From contig NZ_BMUY01000014.1 in assembly GCF_014650435.1 (NCBI RefSeq), forward strand, positions 124,001-188,000: a stretch of DNA of 64,000 bases. Direction: 5' to 3'. Positions 42,960-52,151 of this stretch are shown in pieces. Both the position numbers and the translations under genes were made by a program. Numbering within the stretch: the first letter of the stretch is position 1; every line of letters begins with the position of its first letter. The stretch is from Streptomyces tendae. Its GTDB lineage: Bacteria > Actinomycetota > Actinomycetes > Streptomycetales > Streptomycetaceae. Below the pieces are notes generated by a model that made no database searches, was not told the DNA's origin, and saw nothing but the letters and a program-made list of their open reading frames with translations.

Positions 42960-45900
42960 ATGCGCTTCGGGATTCTCGGCCCCCTGGACATCCGCACCGA
43001 CGACGGCACCCCCGTCGACCCCGGCGGCCCCCGGCCCCGAGCGCTGCTGACGCTCCTGCTCCTCGACGCCGGCCGCACGGTCCCCGCGACCCGGCTGATC
43101 GACGGCCTGTACGGCAGCGAGCCGCCCGCCGGTGCCGCGAACGCCCTCCAGTCGCAGATCTCGCGCCTGCGCGGGCGGCTGGCCCCGCACACGGCCGTCG
43201 AGGCGGGCGGCGCCGGATACCGGCTTGTCGCACCGCCCGAGTCCGTCGACGCGCACGTATTCGAACACCTGTGCAGGAATGGTCGTGCCGCCCTCGCCGC
43301 CGGTGACCACGCGCGCGCGGCGACCGCCCTGCGTGAGGCACTCGCGCTGTGGCGCGGCCCCGCACTGCCCGACCTGCCGGAGGTGCCCGCCGAGGCGGCC
43401 CGGCTCACGGAGCTGCGGCTGACCGCCGTACAGGACCGGATCGAGGCGGACCTGGCGCTCGGTGGTGGTCCCGAGCTGGTGCCCGAGTTGCGGGCGTTGT
43501 TGTCCGCGCATCCCCTGAGCGAGCGGCTGTACGGGCAGCTGATGCGGGCTCTGCACGCGGGCGGGCGGCCCGCCGAGGCGCTGACGGTGTACGAGGAGGC
43601 ACGGCGCACGCTGGCCGAGCAGTTGGGCGCCGACCCGTCGCCCGAGCTGTCCGCCCTCCACGGTGAACTGCTCCGGGGACACGCCGCCGCCCCGCGACGG
43701 CCCCGGCTGCCCGCCCAGCTGACCCGCTGCGTGGGCCGGGACGCCGAGCTGGACCGCATCGCCTCCCTGTTCGCCGAAGCGCGCCTCGTCACGCTCACCG
43801 GACCCGGCGGCACCGGCAAGACGCGGCTCGCGATCGAGGCGGCGAGCCGGTGCGGCACCGCGGACTCCCCGGCGGACGTCTGCTTCGTCGAGCTGGCGCC
43901 CCTCACCGACGGCGGGCAGATTCCGTACGCCGTGCTCACCGCGCTCGGTGTGCGCGAGGGCTTCCGCACCACGGGCGTCGACGCCACCGAGCGGTTGCTG
44001 ACCGCCCTGGAGGACCGCGAGGCCCTGCTCGTGTTGGACAACTGCGAACACCTGGTCGACGCGGCCGCCACGCTGACGGCACTGCTGCTGGGTGCCTGCC
44101 GGGGCGTGCGGATCCTCGCCACCAGCCGGGAGAGCCTCCAGATCACCGGCGAGGCCCTGGTGCCGGTTCCGCCGCTGTCGCCGCGCCCGTCGGTCGAGCT
44201 GTTCCTGGAACGCGCACGTGCGGTGCGTCCCGGGTTCGACGGCCACGCGCGCGTGCCGGAGATCTGCGCGGCGCTGGACGGGCTGCCGCTGGCCATCGAG
44301 CTGGCCGCGGCCCGGCTGCGCACCCTCGCCCCCAACGAGCTGGCCGACCGCCTGGACGACCGCTTCCGGCTGCTCAGCCGGGGCGATCGTGCCAAGGCGC
44401 CCCGCCACCGCACGCTGCGCGCCGTCGTCGAGTGGAGCTGGGAGCTGCTGGACGACGAGGAGCGGGAGCTGGCCCGGCGGTTCACGGTCTTCACCGGGGG
44501 CGCCACGCTGGAGGCCGTGGAGGCGGTGTGCGGGGTGCCGCATCCGGAGGATCTGCTCGCCTCGCTGGTGGAGAAGTCGCTCCTGGAGCACCTGCCCGAG
44601 GGCCGCTACCGGATGCTGGAGACCCTCCGCGCGTTCGCGGCCGAGGGCCTGACCGGCCGGAAGACACTGCGGGACGCGCACGCCGCGTATTTCCTGGACC
44701 TGGCCGAGCGGGCGGAGCCGCACCTGCGCACCGGCGGGCAACGGCCCTGGCTGGCCCGGCTCGCCGCCGAGCTGGGCAACCTGGACGCGGCCCAGCGGCA
44801 CCTCACACGGACCGACCCGCGCGAGGCCCTGCGGCTCATGGCCGAGCTGACCTGGTTCCACTGGCTGCGCGGCCTGCACGGCGAGCAGGTGCCGCGGGCC
44901 CGCGCGCTGCTGGCGGCCGTCGGCGACGAGCCGCCCGAGGGGCTGGCCGAGGAGTACGCGCTGTGCGCGATGAACGCGGTCTCCTCGGACGGGGACGGGG
45001 CCGGGGACGCGGCCGGGGACGGAAAGGAGACCGGCAACGGGGACGACGCGCCGGCCGGAACCGGGCGGGTCGCGCGGGTGTCGGCGCTGATGGAGTCGCT
45101 GGACCGGCCCCTGCGGCTGCCGTTCGCGGTCGTCCTGCACTCCCTCACCTGCGGGCCGATGCTCGTGGCGGACGCCGTGCCGCGGGTCCAGGTCGGCAAG
45201 GGCCCCTGGGGGCTGGCCCTGCTCGACATGGGCATCGGCTACCAGGAGCTGTTCGCGGGCCGGGCGGCCGAGGCGGAGGCCGCCTTCACCCGCTCCCTGG
45301 AGGGGTTCCGTGCCACCGGTGACCGCTGGGGCATGGCCAACTGCCTCGACCCGCTGGGCGGTTTCGCCAACCGGCGCGGCGCGTACGACCGGGCGCTGGA
45401 ACTGCTCGACGAGGGTTTGATACACGTCCGGGAGCTGGAGGCGCCCGAGGAGACCGCCGACCTGCTGCGCTCGCGCGCGGTCGTGCTGCTGCACCGGGGC
45501 GAGGCCGAGGAGGCCGCCGGGCACTTCACGCACTCCGCGGCGCTCGCCCGCTCGGTGGGGGCCGGTGACAAGGTGGCGAGCGCCCGGCGGGGTCTCGGCG
45601 ACGTGGCCCGGCTCTCCGGCGACACGGCACGCGCGCGCGTGGAGTACGAGAACGCGCTGCGGTTGTGCGCCGACAACTGGTTCAGCACCGGTGAGTCGGT
45701 CCGCATCCTGGTGGGCCTGGGCCGCACGGCCGCCGCGGAGGGCGACGCGCAGACCGCCGCGGACTGGCTGGAGCAGGCCCGGGTGCTCGCCCTCGACTCC
45801 CCCGACGTCCTCGCCCTGGCGGAGGTCGCCGAGTCTCTGGCCGTCATGACCCCCGCCCCGGAGCGCGCCGCCGAACTCCTCGGCGCCGCCACGGGTCTGC

Positions 45901-46037
45901 GCGGCGCCCCGGCCCCCGGCGACCCGGACGCCGCCCGTGCCGAGCGGGAGGTCCGCGCCCGGCTCGCCCCCGAGGCGTACGACCGCGCCTTCGCACGGGG
46001 GCGGAGGCTGCGCGCAGCGGCGGTGAGCGCACGGTAG
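42960..46037 (+). CDS. AfsR/SARP-type regulator with BTAD, NTPase and TPR domains
   Basis: A 1,025-residue transcriptional regulator. Residues 1-90 are an OmpR-like DNA-binding domain (MRFGILGPLDIRTDDGTPVD, ALQSQISRLRGRL, GAGYRL). Residues 96-240 are the bacterial transcriptional activation domain. The NB-ARC/STAND NTPase has Walker A GPGGTGKT (281-288) and Walker B LLVLDNCEH. A winged region and C-terminal TPR-like repeats (AYDRALELLDEGLIHVRELE, GEAEEAAGHFTHSAALA) finish the protein. This is the AfsR plan, a large SARP. A Gly/Asp-rich low-complexity insert lies near residues 680-700. It is 212 bp upstream of an FAD monooxygenase gene preceded by SARP-type repeats, its likely target. It is not in the core order I recall for this locus. 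Confidence 0.88.
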   Translation: MRFGILGPLDIRTDDGTPVDPGGPRPRALLTLLLLDAGRTVPATRLIDGLYGSEPPAGAANALQSQISRLRGRLAPHTAVEAGGAGYRLVAPPESVDAHVFEHLCRNGRAALAAGDHARAATALREALALWRGPALPDLPEVPAEAARLTELRLTAVQDRIEADLALGGGPELVPELRALLSAHPLSERLYGQLMRALHAGGRPAEALTVYEEARRTLAEQLGADPSPELSALHGELLRGHAAAPRRPRLPAQLTRCVGRDAELDRIASLFAEARLVTLTGPGGTGKTRLAIEAASRCGTADSPADVCFVELAPLTDGGQIPYAVLTALGVREGFRTTGVDATERLLTALEDREALLVLDNCEHLVDAAATLTALLLGACRGVRILATSRESLQITGEALVPVPPLSPRPSVELFLERARAVRPGFDGHARVPEICAALDGLPLAIELAAARLRTLAPNELADRLDDRFRLLSRGDRAKAPRHRTLRAVVEWSWELLDDEERELARRFTVFTGGATLEAVEAVCGVPHPEDLLASLVEKSLLEHLPEGRYRMLETLRAFAAEGLTGRKTLRDAHAAYFLDLAERAEPHLRTGGQRPWLARLAAELGNLDAAQRHLTRTDPREALRLMAELTWFHWLRGLHGEQVPRARALLAAVGDEPPEGLAEEYALCAMNAVSSDGDGAGDAAGDGKETGNGDDAPAGTGRVARVSALMESLDRPLRLPFAVVLHSLTCGPMLVADAVPRVQVGKGPWGLALLDMGIGYQELFAGRAAEAEAAFTRSLEGFRATGDRWGMANCLDPLGGFANRRGAYDRALELLDEGLIHVRELEAPEETADLLRSRAVVLLHRGEAEEAAGHFTHSAALARSVGAGDKVASARRGLGDVARLSGDTARARVEYENALRLCADNWFSTGESVRILVGLGRTAAAEGDAQTAADWLEQARVLALDSPDVLALAEVAESLAVMTPAPERAAELLGAATGLRGAPAPGDPDAARAEREVRARLAPEAYDRAFARGRRLRAAAVSAR

Positions 46038-46218
46038 GCACCCGCACACCGACGACCGCCCACCTGCCCTCGGTCCGAACGCCCAACGGGACACCCCCGC
46101 CAGGCCCTTCGCCCGGGCCCCGGGCCGACGTCGGGCACCCGCCCCGCGCGTCTGCGGCACCCGCCCCGCAGGGCGCACCCGCCCCTGCGGCTGCCCGGGG
46201 CCGGCCCCCGTCAGCCCT

Positions 46219-46251
46219 CGGTAAGCGGACGGTGGGCGAACGGTAAGCGGT
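46219..46251 (+). promoter_or_regulatory. Three 11-bp direct repeats, predicted SARP operator
   Basis: CGGTAAGCGGA (46219-46229), CGGTGGGCGAA (46230-46240) and CGGTAAGCGGT (46241-46251) are in exact 11-bp register; a weaker fourth unit may occupy 46208-46218. Heptamer direct repeats with 11-bp period, the last ending about 8 bp from the -10, are the known SARP binding arrangement. A -10-like GATGGT at 46258-46263 fits this spacing and predicts a start at or next to the ATG at 46271. Confidence 0.75.
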
Positions 46252-46270
46252 GCCGCCGATGGTCGTTGCC

Positions 46271-47476
46271 ATGACGCACACACACCGCCTCGGCCACCTC
46301 TCCGTCCTCGTCTCCGGCGCCGGCGTCGCCGGGCCCGCCCTCGCCCTCTGCCTCGCCCGGTACGGCGCCCGGGTCACCGTCGTCGAGAAGGCGCCCGCGC
46401 TGCGCGGGGACGGCTTCGCCGTCGACTTCCGGGGCCATGTGCACCGGAGGGTGCTCGGCGCCATGGGCGTCTGGGACGAGGTCCACGCCCGGCAGACCCA
46501 CATGGGCCGGCAGACCGTCGTCGACGCCGACGGCACCCCGCGCGTCGACCTGCCCGCCGAGATGATGAGCGGGGACGTGGAGATCTTCCGCGGCGAACTG
46601 GCGAAGATCCTGCACGAACGCACCGAGGACACCGTCGAGTACGTCTTCGGGGACTCGGTCGCCACGCTCACCGACACCGGGGACGGTGTGGACGTCACCT
46701 TCGAGCGCGGCGCGCCCCGCCGCTTCGACCTCGTCGTCGGCGCGGACGGCCTGCACTCGCGCACCCGCCGCCTGGTCTTCGGCGACGAGTCCCGGTACCT
46801 GCGCTTCCAGGACCACTACGTGGCCGGCTTCGGCATCCCCAACCACCTGGGCCTCGACCGCACCGGCCGTCTGTACAGCGAGCCCGGCCGCGCGGTCTGC
46901 GTCGGCAACTACGACGGCGACCCGGAGCGGGCGGGCGCCCTCCTGGTGTTCCGCTCGCAGCGGCTGACGTACGACCGCGGGGACGTGGCCGCGCAGAAGC
47001 GGATCCTGCGGGAGCGCTTCGCGGGGATGGGCTGGGAGGCGCCGAGCGTGCTGAAGGCGCTGGAGGAGGCCGACGACCTGTACTTCGACGCGATCGCGCA
47101 GATCCACGTCGACCGGCTCACCCAGGGGCGCGTCGCCCTGCTCGGCGACGCCGGGTACGGCGCCACCATGGGCGGCATGGGCACGGGGGTGGCGATCGTC
47201 GGCGCCCACGTCCTGGCCGGGGAACTCGCCCTGGCCGGCGGCGACCACCGCACCGCGTTCGCCGAGTACGAGACGCGGATCCGGGACTTCGCCAAGGGCT
47301 GCCAGAAGATCTCCGGCAACGCGGGCCCGTTCTTCGCCCCGCCCACCGAGCGCCGTATCCGCAGCCGCGACCGCATGTACCGGCTGCTCAGCCACCGCCT
47401 GATGGCGAGCTTCTTCAAGCGGCTCACGGAGAAGGCGGCCACCGGCATCGAGCTCAGGGAGTATCCCGCCGCCTGA
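46271..47476 (+). CDS. FAD-dependent monooxygenase (aromatic hydroxylase/TetX-like)
   Basis: A 401-residue class A flavin monooxygenase. The Rossmann FAD motif is VSGAGVAGPALALCLARYG (about 15-33), ending at Glu39 in VVEK. The DG motif is LVVGADGLHSRTRRLV, and the second FAD motif is GRVALLGDAGYGATMGGMGTG. Such enzymes hydroxylate aromatic or polyketide substrates; some (TetX, Rox) inactivate antibiotics. The substrate cannot be told from sequence. The ATG at 46271 suits the predicted leaderless start; a GTG at 46250 lies inside the repeats. Its 3' end overlaps thiD by 23 bp. Confidence 0.85.
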   Translation: MTHTHRLGHLSVLVSGAGVAGPALALCLARYGARVTVVEKAPALRGDGFAVDFRGHVHRRVLGAMGVWDEVHARQTHMGRQTVVDADGTPRVDLPAEMMSGDVEIFRGELAKILHERTEDTVEYVFGDSVATLTDTGDGVDVTFERGAPRRFDLVVGADGLHSRTRRLVFGDESRYLRFQDHYVAGFGIPNHLGLDRTGRLYSEPGRAVCVGNYDGDPERAGALLVFRSQRLTYDRGDVAAQKRILRERFAGMGWEAPSVLKALEEADDLYFDAIAQIHVDRLTQGRVALLGDAGYGATMGGMGTGVAIVGAHVLAGELALAGGDHRTAFAEYETRIRDFAKGCQKISGNAGPFFAPPTERRIRSRDRMYRLLSHRLMASFFKRLTEKAATGIELREYPAA

Positions 47477-48257
47477 GCGCCCAGCCGTGGTCCACCGGTC
47501 CGATGCCGCAGCCGAGCGGGAAGCCGGCCGCGATCGCCCCGGTGACGTACTCCTTGGCCGCGCTCACCGCGTCCGGCACCGACTGCCCCTTCGCCAGCCC
47601 GCAGGCCACGGCCGAGGCGAGCGTGCAGCCGGTGCCGTGCGTGTGCCGGTTGTCGAGGCGGGGGGCGCGCAGCCAGTGCTCCTCGGAGCCGTCGGTGAGC
47701 AGGTCGACGGCGTCACCGGCCAGATGACCGCCCTTGATCAGCACCCAGCGCGGTCCGAACCCGAGGACGGCGGCCGCGGCCCGGCGCAGATCGGTCTCGG
47801 ACTCGACGCTTACCCCGGTGAGTTGGGCGACCTCGTCGAGGTTGGGGGTGGCGACGGTGGCGACCGGGAGCAGCCGGGTGCGCACCGCGTCCAGCGCGGA
47901 GGCGACGAGCAGCGCGTCCCCGTGCTTGGAGACGCCGACCGGGTCGATCACGACCGGGGCGTCGGTGCCGGCGAGCAACTCGGCGACGGTCTCGACCAGT
48001 TCGGCGGAGGAGAGCATCCCGGTCTTGACCGCCTGCACGCCGATGTCGTCCACGACGCTGCGGTACTGGGCGCGCACCGCGTCCACGGGCAGTTCCCAGG
48101 CGCCCTGCACACCGCGGGAGTTCTGCGCGGTGACCGCGGTGAGCACGCTCATGCCGTGGGTGCCGAGGGCGAGCATCGTCTTCAGGTCGGCCTGGATGCC
48201 GGCGCCGCCCCCGGAGTCGGAGCCCGCCACGGTGAGGACCAGCGGCAGTGCCGTCAC
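47454..48257 (-). CDS. thiD: Hydroxymethylpyrimidine/phosphomethylpyrimidine kinase
   Basis: A 267-residue HMP/HMP-P kinase of thiamine synthesis. It starts VTALPLVLTVAGSDSGGGAG, then IQADLKTMLALGTHG, VVIDPVGVSKHGDALL, WVLIKGGHL and the catalytic DNRHTHGTGCTLASA anion hole. The GTG overlaps the thiL stop as GTGA, so thiL and thiD are co-translated. Its end overlaps the convergent monooxygenase gene by 23 bp. Confidence 0.94.
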   Translation of the reverse strand: MTALPLVLTVAGSDSGGGAGIQADLKTMLALGTHGMSVLTAVTAQNSRGVQGAWELPVDAVRAQYRSVVDDIGVQAVKTGMLSSAELVETVAELLAGTDAPVVIDPVGVSKHGDALLVASALDAVRTRLLPVATVATPNLDEVAQLTGVSVESETDLRRAAAAVLGFGPRWVLIKGGHLAGDAVDLLTDGSEEHWLRAPRLDNRHTHGTGCTLASAVACGLAKGQSVPDAVSAAKEYVTGAIAAGFPLGCGIGPVDHGWALRRRDTP

Positions 48258-49222
48258 GACTCCACGTCCCCGCCGAAGTGGTCCCAGCCGCCCTTGCTGG
48301 TCCAGGGGGCACCGTCCACCGTCACCTGGGGCAGCGCCGAGGGGTTGAGGACCTCGCCGATGACCTTCCAGCGGGCGGGCAGCTTCACGTCCGGCGGGAA
48401 GGTCGCCACGATCGCGTGGTCCTCGCCACCGGTGAGCACCCACTGCATGGGGTCGACGCCGACGGCCTGACCGATGTCGTTCATCTGGGAGGGGATGTCG
48501 ATCTGCCCGGAGCGCACGTCGATCCTGACCTTGCTGGCCTCGGCGATGTGGCCCAGGTCGGCGATGAGTCCGTCGCTGACGTCGCACATGGCGGTGGCGC
48601 CCAGGCCGGCCGCGGCCGGACCCGCGTGGTACGGCGGTTCGGGGCGGCGGTGGGCCTCGACGAAGGCGCGCGGCGAGCGGAAGCCGCGGGAGAGGACGGC
48701 GAACCCGGCGGCGGACCAGCCCAGCCAGCCGGTCACCGCGACGAGGTCGCCGGGCTGGGCTCCGCCCCGGGTCACCGGTTCCTGGTTGCGCAGGTCGCCG
48801 AGGGCGGTGATGGAGACGGTGATGGTGTCGCCGCGCACCACGTCGCCGCCGACCACGGAGGCGCCCGCGACCTGGCACTCGTCGCGCAGTCCGTCCATCA
48901 GCTCGGTCGGCCAGGTCACCGGCAGTTCGGCGGGCACGACCAGGCCGAGCAGCAACGCGGTCGGCACGGCACCCATGGCGGCGATGTCGGCCAGGTTCTG
49001 CGCCGCCGCCTTGCGGCCCACGTCGTACGCGGTGGACCAGTCCCGGCGGAAGTGCCGTCCCTCGACGAGGATGTCGGTGCTGGCCACCACCCTGCGGTCG
49101 GGCGCGGCCACCACCGCGGCGTCGTCGCCGGGTCCGACCCGGACCGCGGGGGTGGTGGTGAGACGGGAGGTGAGCTCCCTGATGAGCCCGAACTCCCCCA
49201 GCTCACCAACAGTGCCCTTCAT
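48254..49222 (-). CDS. thiL: Thiamine-monophosphate kinase
   Basis: A 322-residue ThiL, which makes thiamine diphosphate. MKGTVGELGEFGLI is followed by VRVGPGDDAAVV, STDILVEGRHF, AAQNLADIAAMGA, GGDVVRGD, MCDVSDGLIADLGHIA and LTGGEDHAIVATF, all ThiL motifs. I chose the ATG at 49222; the frame stays open to 49426 but that part is Asp/Arg-rich non-family sequence. First gene of thiL-thiD. Confidence 0.94.
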   Translation of the reverse strand: MKGTVGELGEFGLIRELTSRLTTTPAVRVGPGDDAAVVAAPDRRVVASTDILVEGRHFRRDWSTAYDVGRKAAAQNLADIAAMGAVPTALLLGLVVPAELPVTWPTELMDGLRDECQVAGASVVGGDVVRGDTITVSITALGDLRNQEPVTRGGAQPGDLVAVTGWLGWSAAGFAVLSRGFRSPRAFVEAHRRPEPPYHAGPAAAGLGATAMCDVSDGLIADLGHIAEASKVRIDVRSGQIDIPSQMNDIGQAVGVDPMQWVLTGGEDHAIVATFPPDVKLPARWKVIGEVLNPSALPQVTVDGAPWTSKGGWDHFGGDVES

Positions 49223-49455
49223 CGCCTTGGCTCCCCTTCCGTCCCTGTCCGTGTCCGTGCCCGGTCGCGCGTCATCTCTGTCCTCGTTACGGTCGAATGG
49301 ACCGTCGCCACGGTCGGTGTGATCGTCAACTCGTGTCCCTCGGGCACCCTGACGCGCGAGGTCCGCGGCCCGCGGGTCTCCCCGCGGAGAGCGGCTACGC
49401 GATACCGTGGCGTTCCTTTTCCCCACATGATCCTCGTGGCCGCTCTGGAGGTTCC

Positions 49456-49689
49456 GTGGTACAGGCGTACATCCTGATCCAGACGGAGGTCGGCAAGGCG
49501 TCGACCGTCGCCGAGACGATCAGCAAGCTCCCTGGAGTGATCCAGGCCGAGGACGTGACAGGACCTTACGACGTCATCGTCCGCGCCCAGTCCGACACCG
49601 TCGACGAACTGGGTCGCATGGTGGTCGCGAAGGTCCAGCAAGTGGACGGCATCACCCGCACCCTTACCTGTCCGGTCGTCCATCTCTAG
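49456..49689 (+). CDS. Stand-alone Lrp/AsnC ligand-binding (RAM) domain protein
   Basis: A 77-residue protein made only of the RAM/ACT-like effector domain of Lrp/AsnC regulators (VVQAYILIQTEVGKASTVAE, GPYDVIVRAQSDTVDELGRM, VDGITRTLTCPVV). It has no HTH, so it does not bind DNA by itself; such proteins may bind amino acids or join full-length Lrp oligomers. GTG start with GGAGG five bases upstream. Divergent from thiL, convergent with ddlA. Confidence 0.88.
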   Translation: MVQAYILIQTEVGKASTVAETISKLPGVIQAEDVTGPYDVIVRAQSDTVDELGRMVVAKVQQVDGITRTLTCPVVHL

Positions 49690-49813
49690 CTTCTGCCCCC
49701 TCTCCGCCGCTCGGTCCCGTCCTGTTGATCGCCGCCGCGTGCTGTTCCCCAGCAGACGACGGCGAGTCGATGACGGTTCCCGGACCGGACAGGAAACCCG
49801 CTGATCATACTGC

Positions 49814-49845
49814 GAGAAGGCGACCCCCTAGGGAGTCGCCTTCTC
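49814..49845. terminator. Bidirectional terminator between the RAM-domain gene and ddlA
   Basis: GAGAAGGCGAC (49814-49824) pairs exactly with GTCGCCTTCTC (49835-49845); the centre CCCTAGGG is itself palindromic, so nearly all 32 bases can pair. Confidence 0.8.
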
Positions 49846-49867
49846 TGTGGTCACGGCGCGAAAAGCG

Positions 49868-51037
49868 TCAGCGCAGTCCGGTGGGCCGCCGCAGCGCCGC
49901 CTGGACCAGCCGGTCCACCAGCTCCGGGTAGCTCACCCCGCTCGCCTGCCACATCTGCGGATACATGGAGATCGGCGTGAAGCCGGGCATGGTGTTGATC
50001 TCGTTGATCACGAACTCGTCGTCCTCGGTGAGGAAGAAGTCCGCGCGCACCAGCCCCTCGCAGGAGGCCGCGTCGAACGCCGCCACGGCGAGGCGCTGGA
50101 CCTCGGCGGTCTCCTCGGCCGTGAGCGGGGCCGGCACGATGCCGGGGGTGGAGTCGATGTACTTGGCCTCGAAGTCGTAGTACGCGTGCTCCGAGGGCGG
50201 CGGGATCTCGGCGGGGACGGAGGCGCGCGGGCCGTCCTCGAACTCCAGCACCCCGCACTCGATCTCCCGGCCCCGCAGCGCCGCCTCGACCAGGATCTTC
50301 GGGTCGTGGCGCCGCGCCTCCTCGATCGCCTCGTCGAGGTCGGAGAGGTCGTCGACCTTGGTGATGCCGATCGAGGAACCCGCGCGCGCGGGCTTCACGA
50401 ACAGCGGCCAGCCGTGCTCCCCGGCGAAGTCGACGATCTTCTTGCGTGCGCCGGAACGGTCCTGCTCCCACTCGCGGGGCCGGATCACCGCGTACGGGCC
50501 GACCTTCAGCCCGTAGGAGGTGAAGACCGCCTTCATGTACTCCTTGTCCTGGCCGACGGCGGAGGCGAGCACGCCCGCGCCGACGTAGGGCACACCGGAC
50601 AGCTCCAGCAGGCCCTGGAGGGTGCCGTCCTCGCCGTACGGACCGTGCAGCACGGGGAAGACGACGTCCACCTCGCCCAGCGCCTTGGGCACCGAGCCCG
50701 GTTCGCTGTAGACGACCTCGCGGTTGGCGGGGTCGACGGGCAGCAGCACGCCGCCCTCGGTCGACTCGGCCAGTTCCTCGACGTCGGGCGTCCGGCGTTC
50801 GGTGATCGCCATGCGTTCCGGTTCGTCGGCGGTGAGGGCCCAGCGGCCGTCCCTGGTGATGCCGATCGGCAGGACGTCGTAGCGCGTCCGGTCGATGGCC
50901 GCGAGGACGGCGCCGGCGGTGACCACGGAGATCCCGTGTTCGGAGCTGCGCCCGCCGAACACCACGGCCACCCGCGGCTTGCGCGGCGGCCGCTGAGGGC
51001 TCTGCTCAGGGCTCTGGGGGAGGTTCTCGGTGCTCAT
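49868..51037 (-). CDS. ddlA: D-alanine--D-alanine ligase
   Basis: A 389-residue ATP-grasp ligase making the D-Ala-D-Ala of peptidoglycan. RVAVVFGGRSSEHGISVVTA, HGPYGEDGTLQGLLEL, LFVKPARAGSSIGITKV, EINTMPGFTPISMYPQM and the Tyr of the omega loop are present. The Tyr/Ser triad supports D-Ala-D-Ala rather than D-Ala-D-Lac specificity; no van genes are nearby. Order gpsA-ddlA with plsC upstream is conserved. Confidence 0.94.
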   Translation of the reverse strand: MSTENLPQSPEQSPQRPPRKPRVAVVFGGRSSEHGISVVTAGAVLAAIDRTRYDVLPIGITRDGRWALTADEPERMAITERRTPDVEELAESTEGGVLLPVDPANREVVYSEPGSVPKALGEVDVVFPVLHGPYGEDGTLQGLLELSGVPYVGAGVLASAVGQDKEYMKAVFTSYGLKVGPYAVIRPREWEQDRSGARKKIVDFAGEHGWPLFVKPARAGSSIGITKVDDLSDLDEAIEEARRHDPKILVEAALRGREIECGVLEFEDGPRASVPAEIPPPSEHAYYDFEAKYIDSTPGIVPAPLTAEETAEVQRLAVAAFDAASCEGLVRADFFLTEDDEFVINEINTMPGFTPISMYPQMWQASGVSYPELVDRLVQAALRRPTGLR

Positions 51038-51140
51038 ATCGCGTTGAGAGTACCCGCCCGCGGTGCCTCGAGACAGCGTCGGCGGGCCGCGTGGCGCGCG
51101 GGTTCCGCTCGGCCCCCGAGCGGGCCTCGCCCGGCGTCGC

Positions 51141-52151
51141 TCAGCGTCGTTCGGGCTTCGCGCTGCGCGACATCAGTTCCTTCACGGCGACCACCGGGGG
51201 CTTGCCCTCGTGCACGATGGCGACGACCGTCTCGGTGATCGGCATGTCGACGCCGTGCCTGCGGGCCAGGTCCAGCACCGACTCGCAGGACTTGACGCCC
51301 TCGGCGGTCTGCTTGGTGACCGCGATGGTCTCCTCCAGGGTCATGCCCTTGCCGAGGTTGGTGCCGAAGGTGTGGTTGCGGGACAGCGGCGAGGAGCAGG
51401 TCGCCACCAGGTCGCCGAGCCCGGCCAGTCCGGAGAAGGTCAGCGGGTCGGCGCCGAGGGCGACTCCGAGGCGGGTGGTCTCGGCGAGACCCCGGGTGAT
51501 GAGGGAGCCCTTGGCGTTGTCGCCGAGGCCCATGCCGTCCGCGATGCCGACGGCCAGACCGATCACGTTCTTCACGGCGCCGCCCAGCTCGCAGCCGACG
51601 ACGTCGGTGTTGGTGTAGGGGCGGAAGTACGGCGTGTGGCAGGCGGTCTGGAGGCGCTGGGCGACGGACTCGTCGGGGCAGGCGACCACGGCGGCGGCCG
51701 GCATGCGGGCGGCGATCTCCCGGGCCAGGTTGGGTCCGGTGACCACGGCGATGCGCTCGGGGCCGACCTTGGCGACGTCCCCGATGACCTCGCTCATCCG
51801 CATCGCGGAGCCGAGTTCGACGCCCTTCATCAGCGACACCAGGACGGTGCCGGGCGCCAGCAGCGGCGTCCAGTCGGCGAGTCCCGCGCGCAGCGTCTGG
51901 GAGGGGACGGCGAGGACGGTGAAGTCGGCGTCGTGCGCGGCCTCGGCGGCGTCGGTGGTGGCCCGCAGGTTCTCCGGGAGCTCCACGCCGGGCAGGTAGT
52001 CCGGGTTGGTGCGGGTGGAGTTGACGGCGTCGGCGAGTGCGGCGCGGCGCCCCCACAGGGTGACGTCGCAGCCCGCGTCGGCGAGGACGGTGCCGAAGGC
52101 GGTGCCCCAGGATCCGGTGCCGAAGACGGCCGCCTTGACCGGCTTGCTCAC
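51141..52151 (-). CDS. gpsA: Glycerol-3-phosphate dehydrogenase [NAD(P)+]
   Basis: A 336-residue GpsA that makes sn-glycerol-3-phosphate for phospholipids. The NAD(P) motif is AAVFGTGSWGTAFGTVLADAG. SLMKGVE, VTGPNLAREI, GCELGGAVKNVIGLAVGIADG (catalytic Lys), LAGLGDLVATCSSPLSRN and LPITE-like MPITETVVAI follow. The GTG overlaps the plsC stop (GTGA), coupling substrate synthesis to the acyltransferase. Confidence 0.95.
   Translation of the reverse strand: MSKPVKAAVFGTGSWGTAFGTVLADAGCDVTLWGRRAALADAVNSTRTNPDYLPGVELPENLRATTDAAEAAHDADFTVLAVPSQTLRAGLADWTPLLAPGTVLVSLMKGVELGSAMRMSEVIGDVAKVGPERIAVVTGPNLAREIAARMPAAAVVACPDESVAQRLQTACHTPYFRPYTNTDVVGCELGGAVKNVIGLAVGIADGMGLGDNAKGSLITRGLAETTRLGVALGADPLTFSGLAGLGDLVATCSSPLSRNHTFGTNLGKGMTLEETIAVTKQTAEGVKSCESVLDLARRHGVDMPITETVVAIVHEGKPPVVAVKELMSRSAKPERR

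Noticed and set aside
49690..49867. A small RNA gene in the RAM-ddlA gap
   Set aside because: The strong palindrome is explained as a bidirectional terminator of convergent genes.
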